A DNA stretch of 64,000 bases from Ktedonospora formicarum (lineage in GTDB: Bacteria; Chloroflexota; Ktedonobacteria; Ktedonobacterales; Ktedonobacteraceae), in assembly GCF_016587355.1 (NCBI RefSeq), contig NZ_BNJF01000004.1:806001-870000 (forward strand). Direction: 5' to 3'. The notes under the pieces were generated by a model. That model was given only the letters and a program-made list of their open reading frames with translations. It was not told the origin of the DNA and did not search any database. Made by a program: the position numbers and the translations under genes. The number at the start of each line of letters is the position of its first letter. Within the stretch, counting starts at the first letter, position 1. Shown one piece after another: positions 8,933 through 17,454 of the stretch.

Positions 8933-10420
8933 TTACGACACCTGCTCGCCGGCTTGAAAAGGGGGAAGGCTTGCCCACAAATGGTGGAATGCATACGCAC
9001 GCCACGGGCGCCATATCTCAGCATGTCTCTCGATGGAGTGTATATCCACAGCTAGCCCGTGATGTGTGTATGCACGTTGGAGGCTCAGATCGCCAATTGG
9101 ATAGGCATCGGGATCGCCCAGGGCTCGCATGGCAATAGAGGAGACTATCCATGGCTCCACCTCTGAAAGCCCCTTCAACCAGCTTACGGTCCTCTCACGG
9201 TCCGCGTCTCGGGACAAGATCAACTGCTCCTCAACGACCGCGTGCGCAAGTGTTTGCAGGGTATCCGCTAGCTTTCCTGTGAGCCCAACTTCTTGCAAGC
9301 TCGCTGCTAACATGAGCTGTGGAGAGGGAAAAAAGTGGGAAAGCGTCCCGACCGGTTTATCTAGAGGCACACCGAGTTCTCTCACTAGCCGTCCAATCAA
9401 TGTTTGTGCACCTACGATTGATCTGCGCTGACCAACAATCGCACAAACAGCAAGTTCAAATCCATCTATTGCTCCTGGAATGCGCAATCCTGGGCGGGCC
9501 TTGACCAACGGAGCCAGAAGGGGGTCAGCTCCTAAGGTCTCAGCGATGGTTGTGGGTGCTGCATCCAAATCAAGGAACTGCCGACACCGTTGCACGAGGA
9601 GACTCAGATCTGAGAGATCTGAGAGCTGGAGACGTAGCAGCACAGCATTCGCAGATCTCATCGGCTCCAATTCAATGATCCCACTAGACTGTGGGAGTGA
9701 AACGGTTCGTCGGTAGCATCCATTGGTGACTTCCTCAACCCCTGGCAGAGCCCTGCACTCCAGATAGGTCAGCAATGTCGCACACTCAAAGGGAGGGCGA
9801 TAGGATAAACGCAAGGTTAGTTTTCCTTCGCCCCTCTGTGGAGGAAGAGCTTTGCGACGAAAGGACGATGGTGGGCATCCAAATGCGGCCTGCATTGTCT
9901 CGTTAAATTGTCGAATACTGGAGAATCCGGCAGTAAAGGCTATGGTCGTCAGAGACAGATTGGTTTGATCGATCAATAGGCGAGCCGTCTGGGCGCGGCG
10001 CGTCCGTGCCAAAGCGATTGGGCTAACGCCGACTGCTGCTAGCAGTTCTCGATGCAGATGGCGTTCGCTTACAGCAAGGCGCCGAGCCAGCCCAGGAACG
10101 CCCTCCACATCCACTACTCCATCAGCGATCAAGCGCAATGCTCGCGCGGCAAGGTCTGCCCGAATGTTCCACTCGGGAGAGCCGGGACTGGCTTCAGGAT
10201 GACACCGACGACACGCTCGAAACCCGGCAGCCTCTGCCGCCGCTGCACACGAATAAAAACGAACATGCTGTGCAGAAGGCATAGGTGCAGGGCAAATGGG
10301 GCGACAATAGATCCCAGTCGTGATAACTGCTATGAAGAACTGACCATCGAAGCGGGCATCACGGCTGCTCATGGCTTTGTAACATACATCGAAATCAGCG
10401 GCAATGGGTTGTGTTTCCAT
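8933..10420 (-). CDS. Ada-AlkA fusion: alkylation-response regulator and 3-methyladenine DNA glycosylase
   Basis: The start is ATG at 10420 (METQPIAADFDVCY); an upstream in-frame start has no support. Domains in order: Ada N-terminal zinc domain with the Cys cluster GIYCRPICPAP and RACRRCHP (methylphosphotriester acceptor); AraC-type helix-turn-helix around ARRLAVSERHLHRELLAAVG and IAFTAGFSSIRQFN; AlkA N-terminal fold; HhH-GPD glycosylase with LGDPDAYPIGDLSLQ near the C-terminus, holding the expected catalytic Asp. About 495 residues, standard for these fusions. It should sense methylated DNA, activate repair genes and excise alkylated purines. It is divergent from the ogt gene at 10755. Confidence 0.94.
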   Translation of the reverse strand: METQPIAADFDVCYKAMSSRDARFDGQFFIAVITTGIYCRPICPAPMPSAQHVRFYSCAAAAEAAGFRACRRCHPEASPGSPEWNIRADLAARALRLIADGVVDVEGVPGLARRLAVSERHLHRELLAAVGVSPIALARTRRAQTARLLIDQTNLSLTTIAFTAGFSSIRQFNETMQAAFGCPPSSFRRKALPPQRGEGKLTLRLSYRPPFECATLLTYLECRALPGVEEVTNGCYRRTVSLPQSSGIIELEPMRSANAVLLRLQLSDLSDLSLLVQRCRQFLDLDAAPTTIAETLGADPLLAPLVKARPGLRIPGAIDGFELAVCAIVGQRRSIVGAQTLIGRLVRELGVPLDKPVGTLSHFFPSPQLMLAASLQEVGLTGKLADTLQTLAHAVVEEQLILSRDADRERTVSWLKGLSEVEPWIVSSIAMRALGDPDAYPIGDLSLQRAYTHHGLAVDIHSIERHAEIWRPWRAYAFHHLWASLPPFQAGEQVS

Positions 10421-10639
10421 ACCGCAATCATATACCAGGGGCGGGGACAAAGCTAGCAAGTTTCGGACATGCTCTTCTGGCAATGCAGAAATTATGCTGT
10501 TCACATAGAAGAGCAAGCTATCGATTCAAAGAACTCCTGAGAGTTGACCAAGAGTTGCGTCACGCCAGGCAGGAACATGGCTGAAAATTGCCAGCTACTG
10601 CTCGGTTCTCCATGTAGACTAAGGAACGATCAACGCCAT

Positions 10640-10708
10640 GAGAACGTCAAAGTGCAGGGACTCCTGATGCGTATCCTGCATCAGGAGTCCCTGCGCTTCG
10701 ATGTTCTC
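10640..10708. repeat. Long palindrome in the ada-alkA/ogt divergent region
   Basis: A 17-bp perfect stem (10654-10670 with 10678-10694, loop GTATCCT) is extended by an imperfect outer stem to 10640-10708, about 31 paired positions in all. No T tract follows on either strand. It lies between divergent promoters, so it is better explained as a regulatory or recombination-related palindrome than as a terminator. Confidence 0.8.
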
Positions 10709-10754
10709 AGCACAAGAATTGATCATCTTCTTTGTCTATGGAAAGGGATACCCG

Positions 10755-11275
10755 GTGAAAGAACTGCAGCTTGATCATATCACTTCTCCCATTGGAACGC
10801 TCATGATGGTAACGGATGGCGCGCATCTGTGTTCACTTGACTTTGCTGACGAGGAACCCTTCGTAATGAAACTTCTCCGACGGCGCTATGGGGAAATCTG
10901 CTTGAGGCAAACTGCCAACCCCTCCGGTTTCAGCGACCGCATTCGCCACTATTTTGCTGGCGACTATCACAGCGTAGGAATGATTCCGGTCAGCACCGGA
11001 GGGACACTTTTTCAGCAACAGATCTGGTCCGCGCTTCGGGCAATTCCCCTGGAACGACTATGACCTATGGTGAACTGGCAGCAAAAGTAGGAAGGCCAAT
11101 GGCCTATCGTGCTGTTGGCTCAGCGAACGCCTGTAATCCCATCGTGCTAGTGATTCCCTGCCATCGCGTTGTGGGTGCCGACGATTCTTTGACTGGCTAC
11201 GGTCCAGGGTTGGAGCGCAAGCAGTGGCTATTACAACATGAAGGAAATACACAAATATTCAGATACTCCAGGTAG
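10755..11275 (+). pseudogene. ogt: Methylated-DNA-protein-cysteine methyltransferase with a single-base frameshift
   Basis: The start is GTG at 10755 (VKELQLDHITSPIGTL), with AAAGGGAT upstream. The first frame runs to RAIPLERL and stops at about 11063. The next frame resumes at MTYGELAAKVGRPMAYRAVG and holds the active site IPCHRVVG with the alkyl-acceptor Cys. Adding one C in the run near 11047-11050 restores RAIPPGTTMTYGELA, so the break is a 1-nt loss in a homopolymer. Enzymes of this family remove O6-alkyl groups from guanine. As read, the active-site half is not translated from the gene's own start. Confidence 0.88.
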
Positions 11276-11283
11276 GGAAACAT

Positions 11284-12564
11284 ATGCGACGTTCTCAGGG
11301 GGATTCTATGTCAAAATGGCAAATGGGTAAGTATCGAGACATGTTCCACAATACATCATTTCGCTGGTTCTGGTTGGGTTTCACATTCTCGACTGTGGGA
11401 GATGCGATGACTCGGATCGCGCTGATCTGGTTCGTGTATCAATCCACTAACTCTCCCCAGGCGGTTGGCGGGTTGCTCCTCTGTTATACAGGCCCGGTGA
11501 TGTTTGGAGGGCTATTTGCCGGGGCGCTTTTAGACCGCTTTGACCGGCGGATGGTGATGCTGATAGATAATGTGTTCCGAGGTGCCGTTGTTACCTTCAT
11601 TCCCTTTCTCTATTTCTTTGGTCATCTCGCGCTCTGGCACATCTATCTGGTTGCTGCTATGTATGGATGTTTCATGATGATCTCCTTGGCTGGTGGACCT
11701 TCTCTTATTCCACTGCTTGTCCCTCAGCCTCAGTTAGCAACCGCAAATGCATTGGAAACCCTGAGCTACACCTTGAGTGGGGTGGTTGGCCCGCCTATCG
11801 CAGGCTTGCTGATTGCCAGATTCGGCGCTCCTTCAGTGATCATACTCGATGCACTCTCGTATGCCATCTTTGCCCTGGCTTTGACGAGAGTGCATGTCAA
11901 AGTCGAGCCCAACACACAAGTGCAGGCGGTTGCCACAACCTATCGGTTCCGTGAGGCCTTCTTCCTCCTGCTACAAAATAAGGTGCTTCTCTCTACGACC
12001 CTTATGTTTATGACCTTTAATGTAGGAGAAGGCTTGCTCGCAGTGTGGCTTCCACTCTTTTCCGTTCAGGTGTTACAAGGGGGGCCAGACTTATATGGCA
12101 TATTATTAGGTACTCTGGCTGCAGGTGAAGTTCTTGGAGCGATTCTTGCAGGCAGTTTTACTTTTCCGCTCTCCCTGGGCCTGCTGATTTGCCTGGCGCA
12201 AGTCCTCTCAGGCATATCTCTCGGCTTCTTGCTCCTGGGTCCAAGTATCTGGTGGGCTATGGCTGGATTGGCGCTCCTTGGCCTCTTTAGCGCACCACTC
12301 ACCATCTGGGCACAAACACTACGCATGCAGATCATTCCTGAGCAGTTACGTGGTCGTGTCTTCGCACTCTTACGCACGCTGATGCAAAGCACCGGTCCAC
12401 TGGCAAGCGGGGGAGCTGGAACGCTGCTTCTGCTTCTTGGGATACCAGCGATGATTGGATGCTCTGCGATCCTGGTAGGGCTTCCCGGCCTGTTGGGGTA
12501 TGCAATCAAGCAACTTCATTCGCCTGCAGGACAATCCTTAAAAGCGGAGAGAAAAAAACTATGA
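11284..12564 (+). CDS. MFS transporter, EntS/MFS_3-like
   Basis: A 426-residue protein with about 12 hydrophobic segments and the MFS loop motif GALLDRFDRRMVMLIDN between TM2 and TM3. The second half has GILLGTLAAGEVLGA and the QLRGRVFALLRTL motif typical of the multidrug/siderophore exporter-like MFS_3 group. It begins 8 bp after the ogt stop and may share its transcript. ATG at 11308 (MSKWQMGKYRDMF), with AGGGGGA upstream, is an alternative start. The substrate cannot be told from sequence. Confidence 0.88.
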   Translation: MRRSQGDSMSKWQMGKYRDMFHNTSFRWFWLGFTFSTVGDAMTRIALIWFVYQSTNSPQAVGGLLLCYTGPVMFGGLFAGALLDRFDRRMVMLIDNVFRGAVVTFIPFLYFFGHLALWHIYLVAAMYGCFMMISLAGGPSLIPLLVPQPQLATANALETLSYTLSGVVGPPIAGLLIARFGAPSVIILDALSYAIFALALTRVHVKVEPNTQVQAVATTYRFREAFFLLLQNKVLLSTTLMFMTFNVGEGLLAVWLPLFSVQVLQGGPDLYGILLGTLAAGEVLGAILAGSFTFPLSLGLLICLAQVLSGISLGFLLLGPSIWWAMAGLALLGLFSAPLTIWAQTLRMQIIPEQLRGRVFALLRTLMQSTGPLASGGAGTLLLLLGIPAMIGCSAILVGLPGLLGYAIKQLHSPAGQSLKAERKKL

Positions 12565-12992
12565 TAGTCCACGCAACGTTCTCTCGATCAGCGCATCCAA
12601 AGCTGCGTGTGCCACGTTCTGGTTTCGATACGCTAATCCCATAAAGTATCCCCTACACTCATGCCTGACGCTTCTATACATTGAGCAACTTGAATTGGCA
12701 ATCTGCCTGAAGATGCTGTCCAGGACAAAAGAGTTAGCAAATGTGACCTTGCGCGTCTCAGGCTTGTCAGACTACATCTGATGCTGCCTCTCTTTCGCCT
12801 CTGTTCTCTGTGTAGAAAAGTCAGGTCTAAAGACCTGGGGAATAAAGAGGCCAGTAGCGATGAGGTTATTTGCTGCCACATTGCAGAGCCGAACTCCAAC
12901 CCGGAACGAGTTGACAAACTCGATGTCTATCATCTATACTTCCAAACACAAGTTAGTTTCCACTAACTAATAAACGAAAAGAAAGCTACTCT
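12565..12992. other. Intergenic region upstream of the TetR gene
   Basis: About 430 bp with no supported gene. It holds a small stem-loop near 12820-12836 (CAGGTC, 4-nt loop, GACCTG) and, next to the TetR gene, the operator at 12951-12968. Confidence 0.6.
12951..12968. promoter_or_regulatory. TetR operator upstream of its own gene
   Basis: A perfect 18-bp palindrome (AGTTAGT, 4-nt spacer, ACTAACT) ends 24 bp before the TetR start. The same half-site recurs at 13642-13659 before the efflux gene, which supports specific binding by the encoded regulator. Confidence 0.7.
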
Positions 12993-13622
12993 ATGCCGAG
13001 TGAACAGCAACCAGCAAAACGCAAGCGACTACGGAGTGAGGATCGACGTGCATTGATTCTCCAGAGCGCCAAACGCGTTTTTGCCAGTTCCACCTATGCT
13101 GAGGCAAGTACGGGGGAACTGGCTCGTGAGAGCGAGGTAACGGAGCCCATGCTCTACAAGCATTTCGGGAGTAAGAAGGGTCTCTTTTTAGCCGTGCTTG
13201 GAGAGTTTTCTGCGCAATTCCTTGTGTTGCTACAAGAGCGCATCTCGCGCCGAGCGGAGCAGAATATCCTCGATGCGCTTGAGCGTTTCATCGATGACTA
13301 TAATGCGGCACTCAAGGTCGATCCCGAGATCCAACGTATCCTCTTTCAAGCGGTTCTTGAAGCTCATGATCCTGATATTGCGCGCTGTGTCAACAGGCAC
13401 AACCAGAAGATCTTTGGCCTTATCCGCCAACTTATAGAGCAGGCTCATGATCAGGGGTACCTGGATCCTACCCTGAGCCTGGATGCAGCAACTGGGGGCT
13501 ATATGAGTATCATTCTCTCGCTCCAGTACAGGCTAATGCTCGACCTCCCACGCGAAGTCACTCATATTCAGGAGGAGATGAGCCGCATCTGGCTACGAGG
13601 TTTAAAGCGTTACGAGCCCTAG
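12993..13622 (+). CDS. TetR/AcrR-family repressor
   Basis: 209 residues, normal length. The N-terminal helix-turn-helix reads ILQSAKRVFASSTYAEAST, then EPMLYKHFGSKKGLFLAVL, the classical TetR core. The C-terminal part is a helical ligand-binding and dimer domain. Matching palindromes precede this gene and the DHA2 pump gene 100 bp downstream, so it probably represses both itself and the pump until a drug-like ligand binds. Confidence 0.94.
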   Translation: MPSEQQPAKRKRLRSEDRRALILQSAKRVFASSTYAEASTGELARESEVTEPMLYKHFGSKKGLFLAVLGEFSAQFLVLLQERISRRAEQNILDALERFIDDYNAALKVDPEIQRILFQAVLEAHDPDIARCVNRHNQKIFGLIRQLIEQAHDQGYLDPTLSLDAATGGYMSIILSLQYRLMLDLPREVTHIQEEMSRIWLRGLKRYEP

Positions 13623-13641
13623 CTTTTTTTGTTTATTTAAG

Positions 13642-13659
13642 TTAGTTAGTACAAACTAA
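13642..13659. promoter_or_regulatory. Second TetR operator, before the efflux gene
   Basis: Arms TTAGTT and AACTAA are separated by 6 bp (18 bp overall), sharing the TTAGT/ACTAA half-sites of the 12951 operator. It lies between the TetR stop codon and the DHA2 start. Confidence 0.65.
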
Positions 13660-13721
13660 TTTACTCGAGGCACACGATTTTACGCGTGAGCTTTGCTGTA
13701 TTATAATTCAAGGAGAATAGT

Positions 13722-15236
13722 GTGCAAGCTTTTACCAGTACGAAGCATCGAGAAGGTGGTATACCTTATAAATGGATCGTCGTCATCGTTGTTCTCTTCG
13801 GTTCTTTTATGAGTATTTTGGATCAGACCATCGTCAACAATGCTTTACCTCGCTTACAAAGTGCTTTCGGTGTCGATTTCAATAGTTTGCAGTGGATTAT
13901 TACCGCTTATACACTCACACAAGGGGTTGTCACACCAACGACTGCCTTTTTTAGCAATCGCCTGGGAACCAAGCGGTTCTATGTGATTGCCCTTGCCATT
14001 TTTACGCTAGGATCTGCACTCTGTGGCTTGGCCTGGAACTTGCCAGTGCTTATTTTCTTTCGGATTGTACAAGCAATCGGCGGTGCAGCTCTCTTCCCCC
14101 TGGCGATTACCCTGTTGTTTACCGAATTTCCACCGCATCAACGGGGCTTGGCGACTGGCATTCTGGGTATCTCCGCGCTTATGGCTCCTGCTATTGGCCC
14201 TACCCTTGGTGGCTATATCGTGACCTATGCCGATTGGCCGCTCATCTTTTATGTCAATGTACCAGTTGGGGTAATCGGAATCATCCTGGCACTTTTCCTT
14301 TTACGCGAGCACACCACTGCCAACAAGGTGTCTTTTGACCTGCCTGGATTCATCTTCGCGGCCCTGGGCCTCACTGCTCTTCTCTACGCTATTTCCAATG
14401 CGACCAGTGCCGGATGGAACTCACCCTATGTGCTCTCGTCGCTTATAGGGGGCTTGTGTGCATTGCTTCTCTTTGGGCTCATCGAGTTCAACATCGCCAG
14501 GCGGGGGAAGCAGCCGCTGGTCGACGTGCGTCTTTTTGCCAACGGGCCATTTCTCTGCAGTAATATCGCCAGTGCCCTGATCAGCTTTGGCTTTTTCGGC
14601 GGCCTCATTCTTTTCCCCATCTATACTCAGAATTTGCGGGGCTTAGATGCATTTTACTCAGGACTAGTCACCCTGCCCCTGTCTATTACATCTATGCTGG
14701 CAGCAATTGTCGGAGGGCGGATCGTTGATCGCTTCGGCCCTCGCGTGGTGCTCTTTCCGGGATTGGTGTTTATGGCCCTCTCTACCTGGCAACTGACACA
14801 GATGACACAGACCACATCCTATACCTGGTTTGTCCTAAACATGGCGCTACGGGGGCTCGGATTAGGTTGCTTGCTTCAGCCGCTGACAGTCTCGGCTCTC
14901 TCCAGGGTGCCTCGGACCCAATTTGCGCAGGCATCGTCTCTCAATACGGTCGTCCGATTTGTCTTTACCTCTCTGGGTATCGCCGTCCTGGCAACGGTTG
15001 TTCAGAACCGTGCGGCTACTTATAGCAGTGACTTGGCTCACCTGTTACAGCCAACAACGCATTCCACACTTGAACTTATCCGGAAACACGGCCTGGAACT
15101 TGCATTACAAGACGCCTTCTGGATCACGCTTGTAATCTTTCTCCTTGCTTTTCTCGCTGTCGCTTTTCTCCGTGTTCAGAGGCACGGGGAAGAGGAAAAG
15201 AGCGAAGCGGTTGAGCCGACAGCCCAGAGAGTTTAA
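13722..15236 (+). CDS. DHA2-family (EmrB/QacA-type) drug efflux MFS transporter
   Basis: The start is GTG at 13722 with AAGGAG six bases upstream. The 504 residues contain about 14 hydrophobic segments, the DHA2 signature LDQTIVNNALPRLQ in TM1 and motif C-like GPTLGGYIVTYADWPLIFYVN in TM5. These proton antiporters export lipophilic drugs across the cytoplasmic membrane. The upstream TetR gene and shared operators make it a self-contained inducible efflux unit. Confidence 0.93.
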   Translation: MQAFTSTKHREGGIPYKWIVVIVVLFGSFMSILDQTIVNNALPRLQSAFGVDFNSLQWIITAYTLTQGVVTPTTAFFSNRLGTKRFYVIALAIFTLGSALCGLAWNLPVLIFFRIVQAIGGAALFPLAITLLFTEFPPHQRGLATGILGISALMAPAIGPTLGGYIVTYADWPLIFYVNVPVGVIGIILALFLLREHTTANKVSFDLPGFIFAALGLTALLYAISNATSAGWNSPYVLSSLIGGLCALLLFGLIEFNIARRGKQPLVDVRLFANGPFLCSNIASALISFGFFGGLILFPIYTQNLRGLDAFYSGLVTLPLSITSMLAAIVGGRIVDRFGPRVVLFPGLVFMALSTWQLTQMTQTTSYTWFVLNMALRGLGLGCLLQPLTVSALSRVPRTQFAQASSLNTVVRFVFTSLGIAVLATVVQNRAATYSSDLAHLLQPTTHSTLELIRKHGLELALQDAFWITLVIFLLAFLAVAFLRVQRHGEEEKSEAVEPTAQRV

Positions 15237-15310
15237 AGGAGCACCTCCTTCCTCCCCATGTTTGAAAAACAGGTCCTCCAGCGGCGAAATTTGGTGAAAA
15301 ACGCATTTGA

Positions 15311-15374
15311 CAAGGGTCAGCGATACAGGGAATCATCGAGGTGCCTCGATGATTCCCTGTATCGCTGACCCTTG
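15311..15374. repeat. Perfect 31-bp palindrome between convergent genes
   Basis: 15311-15341 is exactly complementary to 15344-15374, leaving a 2-nt centre (a loop of about six bases in practice). It lies between the convergent efflux and kinase genes and may act as a bidirectional terminator. No U tract follows on either strand, and a stem this long is unusual for that role. Confidence 0.85.
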
Positions 15375-15395
15375 AGGAGAAGAGAATAGGTCTTC

Positions 15396-17435
15396 CTACA
15401 CTGCCTGCCAGATCTCGATCCTGCCCTTCTCGTCACCGTTGGCTATCATGTGTCCATTGGGCGACCAGGCAAGGCTGTAAACATCCGATGTATGGGGAGC
15501 ATAGGTGTAGAGTATGCTCCCGGTGTCGGTGTTCCATAAGAGAATCGCACCAGCTTGTCCATAGGAGGCAACTTTCTGGCTATCAGGTGACCATCCGATC
15601 GTAAAGGCATAGCCTTGTTGGGCGCAATGCGCTAGCCGCTGTCCAGTGCGTGGGTCCCAGATTTCGGGTGGATAGCGATAATGGAGGCTAATGCAACGCT
15701 GGCTATTGGGTGACCAGAAATATGGGAGAGTTGGTGAGTAGCCACCCTCCGTTGTATCGGTCGAGATCAATTGCTCGTCAGCAAGGCTATAGACAACATT
15801 CTCGTCGCGCGTGACGATATACTTGCCATTTGGCGAAACAGAGCAGGTGTAGCTTTCATCGATATTTCCCTTTGCAAATCGTTGGATATCGCTCACGTTT
15901 GCAAAGGGATTCCAACGGATGATATGACCACTCGTGCCGCCTATCGCGAGGATCTGGTTGGCCTCGTGCCAGTAGATCTGAGTGATGGTGCTATAATCGT
16001 TCTCAAACGATGCTACCTGTTTGCCAGTAGTAGACTCCCAGACCTGAAGCGATGCACTTCTGACCGAGTCACTCCCGATCCCTCCAGAAGCGATATATTT
16101 GCCGTCCGGTGACCAGGCCAGCACATAAATTGTATCAGTGTGGCCCTGGTAAATCACCGGGTGTTTGCCAGTCAGGGCATCCCAGACATGGATCAGGTGC
16201 TCATTGCTCGATGGAGAGGCGGGATTAAAGGTATCGCTGCTACCAGAGGCGATGCGTATCCCATCAGGCGACCAGGCGAGTGAACTGATGGGACCGTTCT
16301 GCCCATGATAGGAAGAGTAGACGCCGCCCCTGGGGCGAGTTGGTTGAACAACTGTGGGCATAGGTGTCTGGCTAATCGTATTAGGTGTGGGTTGTGTGTT
16401 CTTCCACCAGAGCAAGCCAGCGCCTCCGATCAGCCCTAGCGTTGCCATACCAGTGCCACTCGCAATGAGCAGGGAGCGACGAGAGACTTTTTGGTCGGAG
16501 TGAGGGTTGAGTGATCGTTCTGGCTGTGTGGGAATTGGCGCGGAAAGAGTGAATTGTTCATGCCCCAGGTGGGGTGAAAGGGCTGTAGGAGCCAGCCGTA
16601 TCGGAGGGAGCATGTCGCGGCGCTCAGTTACGAGCGAGCCATAGTACGCACTGGCAAGGGCGTTGGCGAAAGCACCCACACTGGGGAAGCGCTGCTCTGG
16701 CTCCTTGGCGAGGGCGCGTAGGATCACAGCCTCGATTTCCTCTGAGAGGTCAGGAATGCGTTCACGTAATGGGTCTGGCGGTATGAGGGCGTGTTGTGTT
16801 GCGACCTCAACATAACTTCCAGTAAAGGGGGGCACACCACAGAGCCATTCGTAGGCGATGATACCGAGTGCGTACTGGTCACTGGCTGGTTGGAGTTGGT
16901 GCTGTAGCTGTTCGGGGGCCATATAGTTGATGGTGCCAACAAGTGTTTGCTCCTTCCGCTTATTTGCGAGAATAGCGATACCAAAATCGCTTAGATGCAA
17001 CTGATCGCCTGTCCCAAGCAACATGTTCTCTGGTTTCACATCTCCGTGAGCCAAGCCCCCTCCATGCAGATAATCGAGCGCCTCAGCCATCTGCTCAATA
17101 CAGACAAGAAGCGTCTCCATGGGGAGGCGCGAGCCATGCGGGAAGCGCTGGCGCAGCGTCCCATAAGGGAGATACTCCATCACCAGGAATGGTCTGTCAT
17201 GGTACAGGTCAAATTCGAGGATCGAGACAATATGAGGATGACGCAGGGCCGCTAACAAGCGTGCCTCCTGCAGAAATTGGTAAGTGCTCTGCTCTTCTGT
17301 ATACAACAGCTTGATTGCTGCAGCCGTTTGTAGATAGATATGCTCTCCCAGATACACTTCCGCGAAGCCACCGCGCCCTAATAGCCGCTGGATGCGATAA
17401 TTGCCCAGGCGAGCATTGATCAGGTTCTGGGCCAT
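15396..17435 (-). CDS. Ser/Thr protein kinase with transmembrane segment and WD40 domain
   Basis: The start is ATG at 17435 (MAQNLINARLG), with AAGGAT upstream and 20 bp after the preceding kinase gene's stop, so the two form an operon. The kinase domain at residues 8-265 has the glycine loop GRGGFAEVYLG, Lys in AAIKLLY, the catalytic loop HGDVKPEN and DFG. The residue before the catalytic Asp is Gly, not Arg, so this is a non-RD kinase. A single TM segment near LLIASGTGMATLGLIGGAG is followed by about seven WD40 blades (WSPDGIRIASGS, WSPDGKYIASGG and others), probably outside the cell. It is likely a receptor kinase; ligand and substrates are unknown. Confidence 0.92.
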   Translation of the reverse strand: MAQNLINARLGNYRIQRLLGRGGFAEVYLGEHIYLQTAAAIKLLYTEEQSTYQFLQEARLLAALRHPHIVSILEFDLYHDRPFLVMEYLPYGTLRQRFPHGSRLPMETLLVCIEQMAEALDYLHGGGLAHGDVKPENMLLGTGDQLHLSDFGIAILANKRKEQTLVGTINYMAPEQLQHQLQPASDQYALGIIAYEWLCGVPPFTGSYVEVATQHALIPPDPLRERIPDLSEEIEAVILRALAKEPEQRFPSVGAFANALASAYYGSLVTERRDMLPPIRLAPTALSPHLGHEQFTLSAPIPTQPERSLNPHSDQKVSRRSLLIASGTGMATLGLIGGAGLLWWKNTQPTPNTISQTPMPTVVQPTRPRGGVYSSYHGQNGPISSLAWSPDGIRIASGSSDTFNPASPSSNEHLIHVWDALTGKHPVIYQGHTDTIYVLAWSPDGKYIASGGIGSDSVRSASLQVWESTTGKQVASFENDYSTITQIYWHEANQILAIGGTSGHIIRWNPFANVSDIQRFAKGNIDESYTCSVSPNGKYIVTRDENVVYSLADEQLISTDTTEGGYSPTLPYFWSPNSQRCISLHYRYPPEIWDPRTGQRLAHCAQQGYAFTIGWSPDSQKVASYGQAGAILLWNTDTGSILYTYAPHTSDVYSLAWSPNGHMIANGDEKGRIEIWQAV

Positions 17436-17454
17436 ACTAGCTTTATCCTTATAA

